This document shows, piece by piece, positions 57,192-64,000 of a stretch of DNA of 64,000 nt. The stretch's first letter is position 1; each line of letters starts with the position of its first letter. The notes beneath the pieces are model-generated. The model searched no databases. It was not told the origin of the DNA and saw nothing but the letters and a program-made list of their open reading frames with translations. The position numbers and the translations under genes were made by a program. Source of the stretch: JAAFIW01 sp031414805 (GTDB lineage Bacteria > Pseudomonadota > Gammaproteobacteria > Burkholderiales > Burkholderiaceae_C); NCBI GenBank assembly GCA_031414805.1, contig JANOQJ010000015.1:124001-188000 (forward strand). Reading direction: 5' to 3'.

Positions 57192-59363
57192 TCAGAACGG
57201 CATGCGTGGCCCAGCCGCTGCAGGCTTGGCCGCAGTGGAGCCGGTTCCCGCCACCGTGCCAATGATCACCAGCGCGCCCTCTTTCAGCTTGTCCGCGTTT
57301 GGCGAATTGGGGGGCATCAGCAGTTCGGTGCTGCTGCCGTCGGTGATGCCCAGGCGCACGTTCAGGGCCTGGGGTTTGCCGTCGTCCCCCATGATGTAGA
57401 TGCGACCTTGCGTGCTGATTCGGCTGGCGGCTTCGGCCACCAGCGCGGCGTATTTGGGCCTTTGCTCGGGGGTCAGCAAGTCGCCAATGCGGCCGCGAAT
57501 GTCGGCGGTGATGCGTTCGCGCGCTTTGGCTCGCTCTTCCTGCGGCAGGTCGCGCAGCTGCATGAACTTGGGGCGGCTGTCGGCATAAATCGCATCGACT
57601 TTTTCGACCTGCGCGGGGGTCAGTGCCAGTTCGGCTACCAGGCGGTTGCGAAATTCGGTGGCTCCACCACCGCCACCACCGCCACCACCGCCACCTCCGC
57701 TACCGGGGCCCATCGCCGCAGGCGGTGGCGGTGGCGCAGAACCTGCGACGGTACCGGGCGCTGGCGTGGCACGAGCTGCGGCACTAGATTCCAAGGGTTT
57801 TGACACGGCAGCCCTTGTGGAATCTGCTGAAGCAGCTATTGATTTAGTAGCATTCGAGGGCTGCGACGAGGCAGCAGGCGCCCCTGTTGGCGGTGGCCGG
57901 TTTTGTTGCACCTGTGCATACAACGCTTTCTGCTCGGTCGTGAGCATGGCGCTGATGCGGCTGCGCATCTCGGCTGTGATCTTCTCGCGCTCTGCCGGGC
58001 GCTGATCGTCTGGCAGCTCGCGCAGGGCAATGAAGCGGGGGCGCAGATCGGCGGCAATGGTGTCGAGCTTGGCTTGTTGGTCGGCGTTGAGGGTCAGCTC
58101 GGTGGTCAAGCGCTCGCGCATGGCGGACAAACCCCCGCCGCCACCACCGGCAGGTTGGGCAACGGCCTCAGACACCCACGACCAGCCCGAGCGGCCCGTG
58201 GTGGTGCCTGACGCAGCGCGGCCAGGGCCAGATGCCGCACCGGTAGCTGGCTGCCCTTGACTTGAACCGACGGCCGCCGGTGAGCCCTGACTTGAACCGG
58301 CGGCCGCTGGTTCAAGGCCCGCAATCCGCACCCGCAGCGCCGCGTTTGGCACCTTCAGCACGCTCTCGCGCTGGTCGGTCACCAGCCGCACATTGGCCGT
58401 CATGCCGGGCAGCAGGCGCCCGCCGGTGTTGGAAAAGGCCACCACCGCCACATAGGTCACCACATTGGCCACGTTTTGCGCGGCTTTGCGTACCTGCTTG
58501 ACCGAGCCTTCAAAGGTCTGGCCGGGGAAAGCATCGACGGTGAACGTCGCTTTCTGGCCGGTGCGCACGCGGCCCACATCGCTTTCGTCGATGCTGGCAT
58601 CGACCTGCATGTCTTGCAAATTTTGCGCAATCACAAACAGCTCGGGCGACTGCAGGCTGGCCGCCACCGTCTGCCCTTTTTCCACCGCGCGCTTGATCAC
58701 GATGCCATCGACCGGGCTGGTAATTTTGGTGCGCGACAAGTCAATGCGCGCCTGTGCCAGCGAGGCTTCACGCTGGGCCACACCGGCTTGCGCGCTTTTA
58801 ATCTGTGCGTCGGTCACGCCAATTTGCGCCTGAGCAGATTTGACCGACTCGCCCGCCGTGGCCACCAGCGCGCGGGTGCGATCGACCTCGGCCTGCGAGA
58901 TAAAACCCTGCGCTTGCAGGCTCTGGTTGCGCGCATGGCTGCGTTGCGCCTCCACCAAATCACTTTCCGCCCGCGACACCCCGGCACGCCCCGCTGCCGC
59001 GTTGGCCTGCGCGGTGAGCACCGTGGCGCGCGCCGCATCGGAATCGGCCTGGGCCTGGCGCACCCGGTATTCAATGGATTCGGGGTCGATCACGGCAATC
59101 AGCTGCCCGGCTTTCACCTCGGAATTGAAGTCGACATACAGCTCTTTGATCTGGCCCGACACCTGGGTGCCCACCGAGACCTGCGTGACCGGGTTGACCG
59201 CGCCGCTTGCCGACACCGTGGCACTCAAGGGCCCGCGCTCAATTTTGGCGGTGCGGTACTGCACCTCGGTCTTGCTGCCTTGCGTGGCCCACCATACACC
59301 GCCGCCAATAGCCGCCAACAGCACCACACCACCGAGCCACAGTTTCCAGTTGATTCGTTTCAT
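57192..59363 (-). CDS. MacA-like periplasmic adaptor with two inserted Spy/CpxP-like domains
   Basis: This 723-aa protein is nearly twice the usual length (about 390). Residues 1-345 are a normal adaptor: membrane anchor, lipoyl half-motifs, long coiled-coil hairpin (110-215) and beta-barrel (TDQRESVLKVPNAALRVR). The membrane-proximal domain is split: GRIYIMGDDGKPQALNVRLG resumes at about 655. The insert holds two homologous 65-residue helical blocks (LTTELTLNADQQAKLDTI... and LVAELALTPAQVEKVDAI...), each with LT..Q and ERAKARERITAD-type helices as in Spy/CpxP. They are joined by Ala/Pro/Gly linkers, a 12-Gly run and THR copy 18. It is in an operon with the ABC genes. Confidence 0.85.
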   Translation of the reverse strand: MKRINWKLWLGGVVLLAAIGGGVWWATQGSKTEVQYRTAKIERGPLSATVSASGAVNPVTQVSVGTQVSGQIKELYVDFNSEVKAGQLIAVIDPESIEYRVRQAQADSDAARATVLTAQANAAAGRAGVSRAESDLVEAQRSHARNQSLQAQGFISQAEVDRTRALVATAGESVKSAQAQIGVTDAQIKSAQAGVAQREASLAQARIDLSRTKITSPVDGIVIKRAVEKGQTVAASLQSPELFVIAQNLQDMQVDASIDESDVGRVRTGQKATFTVDAFPGQTFEGSVKQVRKAAQNVANVVTYVAVVAFSNTGGRLLPGMTANVRLVTDQRESVLKVPNAALRVRIAGLEPAAAGSSQGSPAAVGSSQGQPATGAASGPGRAASGTTTGRSGWSWVSEAVAQPAGGGGGGLSAMRERLTTELTLNADQQAKLDTIAADLRPRFIALRELPDDQRPAEREKITAEMRSRISAMLTTEQKALYAQVQQNRPPPTGAPAASSQPSNATKSIAASADSTRAAVSKPLESSAAARATPAPGTVAGSAPPPPPAAMGPGSGGGGGGGGGGGGATEFRNRLVAELALTPAQVEKVDAIYADSRPKFMQLRDLPQEERAKARERITADIRGRIGDLLTPEQRPKYAALVAEAASRISTQGRIYIMGDDGKPQALNVRLGITDGSSTELLMPPNSPNADKLKEGALVIIGTVAGTGSTAAKPAAAGPRMPF
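57805..57849 (-). repeat. THR element copy 18, inside the MacA-like gene
   Basis: Read in frame as KSIAASADSTRAAVS, a fourth reading. It is in the linker between the two Spy-like blocks. The core differs by one base (GCTTCAGCAG). Confidence 0.8.
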
Positions 59364-59561
59364 CAGTCCATTGTAGAAAGCGCATAGGTGTTGCCGTATG
59401 GCCTCGTGTGGCGTTTGGGTATCGCGTTTGTAAAGTCAAGCCCTGCGTGAATCCGTCTGTAGCGATGACCCGTAAGCCTGGCTATGCAGATTGCGACAAG
59501 CCAGTGGGCGCTCACCTTTTTATGCCTGGCGCACCCCGCTGCAGCGCGGCTTTGCGCAGCC

Positions 59562-60245
59562 ATGCTATGGTTTTGGCTACAACCATTTTTCCGCTGTGCC
59601 TTGCCTGATTCACACCTACTGCCCACCGACGCACTGAACTCGCGAGATGCCGAACTGGCCCGCTTGATGCAGGCCGTGCGCACCGGTTGCGCCGCGTCGT
59701 TCGAGGCTTTTTACAACCAGACTGTGGCCTCCATTGCGCCCGCTGTGCGCCGTCTGGTGGGCAGCAACTATGACGAAGACGTGCTGGCCGACACCTACTT
59801 TCAAGCCTGGCGGGAGGCCGCGCGTTTCGACCCCGCGCGTGGCAACGCCATCGCCTGGCTGGCGGCCATTGCCCGCTCCCGCGCGCTGGACAAGTTACGC
59901 GCCGAGAGCGTACGCCACGGCGGTCTGAACGGCGCACCCGAAGCCGATGCCGACGCCATGCCAGACCTGCAAACCCCCGGCCCCAGCCAGGTGCTGGAGC
60001 AAACTCAGATCAGTACGCTGCTGCATGCAGCGATGGCCGATTTGTCGGGCAACGAGCGCTGGGTGCTGGGCCTGGCCTACTTTCGTGAATTGAGCCAAAG
60101 CGAAATCACCCGCGTCACCGGCCTGCCGCTGGGCACCGTCAAATCGCTGGTGACCCGCTCCCAGCAGAAGCTGCGTCGGGTGATGGCGGCAGACCCGCAA
60201 CCGAACCCCGTGCTGAACGCAGCACCCAAAGGTACCTATGTCTGA
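59562..60245 (+). CDS. ECF sigma factor (SigK/RpoE-like)
   Basis: A 227-aa sigma-70 family protein of the extracytoplasmic type. Region 2 has YDEDVLADTYFQAWREAARFDP and NAIAWLAAIARSRALDKLR; region 4 has FRELSQSEITRVTGLPLGTVKSLVTRSQQKLRR. The start is uncertain: ATG 59562 is used, ATG 59484 and TTG 59601 are open, and none has a clear ribosome-binding site. It overlaps the anti-sigma gene by 8 bp, so the two are co-translated. Confidence 0.85.
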   Translation: MLWFWLQPFFRCALPDSHLLPTDALNSRDAELARLMQAVRTGCAASFEAFYNQTVASIAPAVRRLVGSNYDEDVLADTYFQAWREAARFDPARGNAIAWLAAIARSRALDKLRAESVRHGGLNGAPEADADAMPDLQTPGPSQVLEQTQISTLLHAAMADLSGNERWVLGLAYFRELSQSEITRVTGLPLGTVKSLVTRSQQKLRRVMAADPQPNPVLNAAPKGTYV

Positions 60246-60753
60246 GTTTTCCTTCTTGTCACCACGCTTCCCGGCGCTGGACGCTGATCTGGCCGTTGCC
60301 TTGCAAACTGCCATGCCGCAGCCGACCGAGGAGATACCACCGCCAGGCGTGGTGGACCGTGTGCGCAGCCGCATCCTGCAACGCATTGCGGCCCAGGCCA
60401 CCCCGCTGCACACCACCGTGCACCCCAGCGCCGACGGTTGGCACCCCTTTTCACCGGGCATAACCCGCAAGGTGCTGCACGACGGTGGCGATGTGATGAG
60501 TTACCTGCTGCGCCTGTCCCCGGGTGCCGTGCTGCCCGCCCACCGTCACCCGATGGACGAGGAATGTGTGGTGCTGCAGGGCGTGCTGCGCGTCAAAACC
60601 GAATCAGCGCTTGAAGAGGTCCAAGAGCTGGTGTTGCACCCAGGCAGCTTCCACCTGGGCAAGAAAGACGTGCCGCATGCCGACATCATCAGCGATGGCG
60701 GGGCCTTGATTTATTTGCGCGGAGCCCGCCCAGGGGCGTATCTGGCGATTTGA
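60238..60753 (+). CDS. ChrR-like cupin anti-sigma factor
   Basis: A 171-aa protein. The C-terminal cupin domain (about 65-170) has PAHRHPMDEECVVLQG, where His, His and Glu can bind metal, and HPGSFHLGKKDVPH. The N-terminal region is helical but lacks the Cys/His zinc site of classic ChrR anti-sigma domains. It probably holds the upstream ECF factor until an oxidative or chemical signal reaches the cupin. Confidence 0.78.
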   Translation: MSEFSFLSPRFPALDADLAVALQTAMPQPTEEIPPPGVVDRVRSRILQRIAAQATPLHTTVHPSADGWHPFSPGITRKVLHDGGDVMSYLLRLSPGAVLPAHRHPMDEECVVLQGVLRVKTESALEEVQELVLHPGSFHLGKKDVPHADIISDGGALIYLRGARPGAYLAI

Positions 60754-60790
60754 TTGCCGCGGCAGACATCCGGATCAAATTAGGCACAAA

Positions 60791-60838
60791 TCCGGCTTCA
60801 GCCCTTGTAAATGCTGCTCAAGCAGCTATTATTTCAGG
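60791..60838 (-). repeat. THR element copy 19
   Basis: Full copy between the anti-sigma gene and the small membrane protein gene. Confidence 0.85.
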
Positions 60839-60938
60839 AGCATTTAACTGCTGACAGGCAGTTTTGATGCGCTTCCTAATACCCAGCTAAGGCACCAGCG
60901 GCACCATCGGGCACCCAAAATCCAGCCTGGAGCTGAAT

Positions 60939-61082
60939 ATGCCCGCCCTTGATCACCCTGCCGTGCTTGTTTTGGCCTCGTTGACGGCCATCATTTTTTC
61001 CGTGAAGCTGGCTTACCACTGGCGCCTGGCGCGTCGCGTGGCCCGGTGGGACAAGGGTCTGCCGGTGAACCGGTTTTTCTGA
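60939..61082 (+). CDS. Small membrane protein (47 aa)
   Basis: MPALDHPAVLVLASLTAIIF leads into one membrane helix, then a basic tail (YHWRLARRVARWDKGLPVNRFF). GGAG at 60929-60932 is well placed before ATG 60939. It ends 24 bp before the response-regulator gene and is likely to be co-transcribed. Function is unknown; it could be a small partner of the sensor kinase. Confidence 0.6.
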   Translation: MPALDHPAVLVLASLTAIIFSVKLAYHWRLARRVARWDKGLPVNRFF

Positions 61083-61105
61083 TCAACATCTAACAAAGGT
61101 TTGCC

Positions 61106-61846
61106 ATGCGCGTGCTGCTGGTGGAAGACGACGACATGATTGGCCGCAGCCTGGCGCAGGCGCTGGGCAACAACGGCTGGTCGGTTGACTGGGTTCGCGA
61201 CGGTGAACTGGCGCAATCTGCGCTGGACGATGTGGCCAATGGTGCTGCGTCGGAAGGCGGCTACGCCTGCGTGCTGCTGGATCTGGGCCTGCCCAAGCGC
61301 GACGGCACCGAGGTGCTGCGCCGGGCGCGGGCGCAGAACAACCCCACGCCCATTCTGGTGCTCACCGCGCGCGATGGCCTGGATGACCGGGTTGCAGGTC
61401 TGGATCTGGGCGCAGACGACTACCTGGTCAAACCCTTTGAATTTCGCGAGCTGCTGGCTCGCATGCGCGCCGTGGTGCGCAGGCGTGATGGCAGTGCGCA
61501 CTCCATCATTGGCAATGGCGGCGTACAGCTGGACTTGACCTCGCGCGAGGCCATCATCAGCGGTGAGCGCTTTGCCTTGTCGGCGCGCGAGTACGCCTTG
61601 ATGCATGCGCTGCTGGAGCGCTCAGGCGCAATTTTGTCGCGCGACCAGCTGGAAAGCCGCATTTACGGCTGGGGTGAAGAGGTCAGCTCCAACGCGGTGG
61701 ACGTGCTCATTCACGGCATGCGCCGTAAATTTGGTGCGGACACCATCCGCAATGTGCGCGGGCTGGGCTGGCGCATTGCCGACCTGCCCGCCGTTTCGCC
61801 ACCGCCCATGGCCCCCCCGTCAGCGCTGGCCGAAGCCACCGCATAA
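61106..61846 (+). CDS. OmpR/QseB-type response regulator
   Basis: A 246-aa regulator: receiver with acidic pair EDDD at 7-10, phospho-acceptor Asp in LLDLGLPKRDG (about 56), Thr in VLTARD and Lys in LVKPFEF. The winged helix C-terminal domain has REYALMHALLERSGAILSRDQLE and NVRGLGWRI. It pairs with the kinase 9 bp downstream. A Pro/Ala tail ends it. Confidence 0.93.
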   Translation: MRVLLVEDDDMIGRSLAQALGNNGWSVDWVRDGELAQSALDDVANGAASEGGYACVLLDLGLPKRDGTEVLRRARAQNNPTPILVLTARDGLDDRVAGLDLGADDYLVKPFEFRELLARMRAVVRRRDGSAHSIIGNGGVQLDLTSREAIISGERFALSAREYALMHALLERSGAILSRDQLESRIYGWGEEVSSNAVDVLIHGMRRKFGADTIRNVRGLGWRIADLPAVSPPPMAPPSALAEATA

Positions 61847-61855
61847 GGCCCCACC

Positions 61856-63274
61856 ATGGCACTTCACGTTTTCTCCGCAGGCCCAACCTGTTCCTTGCGT
61901 CGCGCGCTGCTGGTGTGGTTGCTCCCTGTATTTGTGCTGGTGGGCGCGGGTTCAGCGGGTTTGTCGTACTGGACCTACAACCGCATGGTCAGCACCTTCA
62001 TGGACAACCAGATGGCAGTGCTGGCCGAGTCGCTGGCTGCGCAAGATGAGCCGCTGGCGTTGCAAATGCCCAGTGAAGAGCGCGTGCGCGAGTGGGGCAC
62101 GTATGTTGTGCAGGTGTATTCCGCCTCGGGCGGTTTGCAAGCCAGCTCGTGGCCGCAGTTAAGCGTGGGTTTGCAAGCGGCTGCAGGCTTTGCGAATGTA
62201 CGAACCGCTGATTCAACCTGGCGGGTTTACACCGCCCCACCGGGTAACGCCAAAACGGACGGCAAGACCGGATCGCGTGTGCAGGTGGTGCAAAGCGGTG
62301 AGTTTCGCAGCCACCTGGCGGCCAGTCGGGCATGGGGTGCGATTGCGCCGGTCTTGATCTTGTTGCCGCTGTCGGGCTTCATCTTGTGGTGTGTGGCAGC
62401 CGTTGCCTCGCGTGAGTTGAAAGACCTTGCCAGCCAGGTGGCTGCACAAGATGAGAACTCCATCAAGGAACTGTCGCTATCGCGAGTGCCCGGTGAAATA
62501 GCGCCCCTGGTGGAATCGTTCAACAGCCTGCTGGCGCGTCTGCGCGATGCCTTTACCAATCAGCGGCGATTCGTGCAGGACGCCGCACACGAGTTACGCA
62601 CGCCCATGGCAGCCATCAGCCTGCAACTGGAAAACATGCGCGGCGATGCAGCATGCCCAGCCAGCACCGAGCGTTTTGGGCAGCTCGAAGCGGGCGTTCA
62701 GCGCGCACAGCGCCTGGTCGACCAGATGCTCAAGTTGTCCCGCCAGCAGGCCCTGGCCACCGACGCGCATTCGGCTGCTGCCAACGTGCCGGAGTCCACG
62801 ACCAGCGACGTGAATGTGAACGAGCTGCTGCGCACCAGCATCAGCGGCCTCATCGTGCTGGCTGATCAACGCAATATTGACCTGGGTCTGTGCGAGCCTC
62901 CCGGCGCTGCTCAGCGTGTGGCACCCAATGCCACTGTGCGCTGCCCGCCTGCCGACCTGCGCAGCGCGCTGGACAACCTGATCGATAACGCCTTGCGCTA
63001 CACGCCCGCAGGCGGCGTGGTCGACGTGCAGGTCAAAGAAGACAAAGGCCGCCTGGCCATTGAGGTCACTGACACCGGGCCGGGTATTCCGCCACATCTG
63101 ATCGACCGCGTGTTTGACCGCTTCTTTCGCGTACCCGGCAGCGAAGTGGGCGGCAGTGGTCTGGGCTTGGCCATTGCGCAGGCGGCTGCACAGCGCTGTG
63201 GCATGCGAATTGCGCTGCGCAACCGGGACGACCGCAGCGGTTTGGTGGCCCGGTTGGAGGCCCAAGGCGTTTAA
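61856..63274 (+). CDS. Sensor histidine kinase (QseC-like)
   Basis: This 472-aa kinase has two membrane helices (about 17-42 and 160-182) around a 120-residue periplasmic sensor, then HAMP. The H-box is VQDAAHELRTPMAAI (His about 246), N-box DLRSALDNLIDNALRYTP, G1 DTGPGIP, F-box FDRFFR and G2 GGSGLGLAIA. It should phosphorylate the preceding regulator. The signal is unknown. Confidence 0.92.
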   Translation: MALHVFSAGPTCSLRRALLVWLLPVFVLVGAGSAGLSYWTYNRMVSTFMDNQMAVLAESLAAQDEPLALQMPSEERVREWGTYVVQVYSASGGLQASSWPQLSVGLQAAAGFANVRTADSTWRVYTAPPGNAKTDGKTGSRVQVVQSGEFRSHLAASRAWGAIAPVLILLPLSGFILWCVAAVASRELKDLASQVAAQDENSIKELSLSRVPGEIAPLVESFNSLLARLRDAFTNQRRFVQDAAHELRTPMAAISLQLENMRGDAACPASTERFGQLEAGVQRAQRLVDQMLKLSRQQALATDAHSAAANVPESTTSDVNVNELLRTSISGLIVLADQRNIDLGLCEPPGAAQRVAPNATVRCPPADLRSALDNLIDNALRYTPAGGVVDVQVKEDKGRLAIEVTDTGPGIPPHLIDRVFDRFFRVPGSEVGGSGLGLAIAQAAAQRCGMRIALRNRDDRSGLVARLEAQGV

Positions 63275-63626
63275 GTGGCGTCTTGTGTCGCTATTGATTA
63301 GATAGCTGCTTGAGCAGTATCCACAAGGGCAAATAGCATTTTTGGCATAAAAAACAGCCAAACAGCAAAATTACGCATGAGTCACGCTCCTGGAGAGCTC
63401 GTGTGTGCCTCGCGCTCGGTGCAGGCACGAAAAGGGTTAAAGATGCAATTGCGCGATGTGTCGCCAAATGTGTTGCTAATTCCCACATAACCCTTAAACG
63501 AATGCGCTAATAAGCCGCTAATTTGAAGCCAATACAGTACTTACACGGTTGACGCAAAAGACGAGTTTGAGTAGCGAATGACCGGAAACCTGTAATGACT
63601 GAAAATTTAACTGAAAGGCTCCCATC
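63275..63626. other. 352-bp gene-free region
   Basis: It holds THR copy 20 and the DUF4148 promoter region. A weak promoter TTGACG (63549-63554)-N17-TAGCGA (63572-63577) is the best candidate. Nothing else is recognised. Confidence 0.5.
63290..63344 (+). repeat. THR element copy 20
   Basis: Copy after the kinase stop: perfect first stem GCTAT-TGATTAG-ATAGC and core, with the third arm drifted to GGGCAAATAGCATTTTT. Confidence 0.85.
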
Positions 63627-63935
63627 ATGAAAACCTCTGCACTGATCGCTATCGCTTCCTTCGGCTTCCTGGCTTCTGTTGGTGCCCACGCGGCGTCTGG
63701 CGAAGCGGATGCTTCACAACAATTGGCCATGCAAATCGAAGGCAAGCGCACCGTCGCTGAAGTGCGTGCTGAAGGCGCACAAGTTGCGGCCACCCGCAGC
63801 AACGAACCCAATGGCTCGCGCGTTCTGGGCTTTGCCGGCAAGCGCGACGTGACCGAAGTGCGCGCTGAAGCCGAAAAAGTGGCGAAAAACCGCAGCATCG
63901 AGCCAGCAGGCTCACGCGTGTTCTCGCTGAACTAA
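63627..63935 (+). CDS. DUF4148 periplasmic protein with two tandem repeats
   Basis: A 102-aa protein with a signal peptide (MKTSALIAIASFGFLASVGAHA-A) and two copies of a 28-residue repeat: KRTVAEVRAEGAQVAATRSNEPNGSRVLGF and KRDVTEVRAEAEKVAKNRSIEPAGSRVFSL. DUF4148 proteins are abundant secreted proteins of Burkholderiales with no known function. GAAAGG precedes ATG 63627. Confidence 0.85.
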   Translation: MKTSALIAIASFGFLASVGAHAASGEADASQQLAMQIEGKRTVAEVRAEGAQVAATRSNEPNGSRVLGFAGKRDVTEVRAEAEKVAKNRSIEPAGSRVFSLN

Positions 63936-64000
63936 TCAGCTAAGCGGCTTTAGCCGCCACCAGCGCAAACACTGCGCGGCCTTGAAAAAGGTAACAACGC

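Noticed and set aside
63945..63975. A terminator after the DUF4148 gene (GCGGCT-TT-AGCCGC)
   Set aside because: The stem is present but no T-run follows, so intrinsic termination is doubtful.

Overview
The window is GC-rich and gene-dense and looks like the chromosome of a betaproteobacterium of the Comamonadaceae (Rhodoferax/Polaromonas/Acidovorax type). This rests on gene content (sigma-32 behind a CIRCE operator, Anbu peptidase, yjgA-pmbA, suhB/trmJ/cysE, DUF4148, DUF2805) and on the intergenic repeats. No rRNA, tRNA, transposase, integrase or CRISPR array was recognised.

Layout. 1-2.3 kb: C-terminal two thirds of a TcA-type insecticidal-toxin subunit, entering from the left edge without TcB/TcC downstream. 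2.6-5.8 kb: selenoneine genes senA (-), senB and senC (+). 5.9-6.7 kb: M91-like metallopeptidase. 7.0-8.0 kb: rpoH behind a perfect CIRCE plus an extra half-site. 8.0-9.0 kb: OmpA-type lipoprotein. 9.2-19.1 kb: TetR regulator, SDR, biotin-dependent acyl-CoA carboxylase (two subunits), two acyl-CoA dehydrogenases, an AAA ATPase and a hotdog thioesterase. This is a branched-chain/terpenoid acyl-CoA catabolic cluster of Liu/Atu type. 19.5-21.9 kb: AT-richer island of two nuclease-like genes and one unknown, with a convincing integron attC site after the first gene (DUF4263/Shedu-like). 22-29.6 kb: frameshifted DUF29 gene, ybiB, cobA, an unknown glycine-zipper two-gene unit, a fatty acid hydroxylase, DUF2805, a flavoprotein and a lipoprotein. 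29.7-35.3 kb: Anbu peptidase, mutS, fasciclin protein, suhB. 35.5-46.1 kb: two paralogous secreted Gly-rich/DUF11 proteins placed among suhB, trmJ and cysE, plus a fused osmoprotectant ABC receptor-permease. 46-51.2 kb: LysM/FecR protein, mogA, yjgA, pmbA, yqeY, rpsU. 51.3-59.4 kb: Pro-rich lipoprotein, alpha/beta hydrolase, uppP and a MacAB-type exporter whose adaptor carries two extra Spy/CpxP-like domains. 59.5-64 kb: ECF sigma factor with cupin anti-sigma, a small membrane protein, a two-component system and a DUF4148 protein.

The most striking feature is a dispersed element of about 50 bp that I find 20 times in 64 kb, called THR (triple-hairpin repeat) here. It has three consecutive inverted repeats: GCTAY-N7-ATAGC, CTGCT-TG-AGCAG, and a GGC..GCC arm. 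Eight copies lie inside genes without breaking the frame (TetR, carboxyltransferase, biotin carboxylase, YbiB, flavoprotein, MutS, MacA-like adaptor, LysM/FecR). In the LysM/FecR gene the repeat encodes most of the signal peptide. Other repeat families (GC-rich CCCTCACCCC elements, ACGCAAAGG hairpins, GTCATTCCCGC pairs, a 165-bp TIR element in tandem) are also dense, and four separate insertions lengthen the biotin carboxylase gene.
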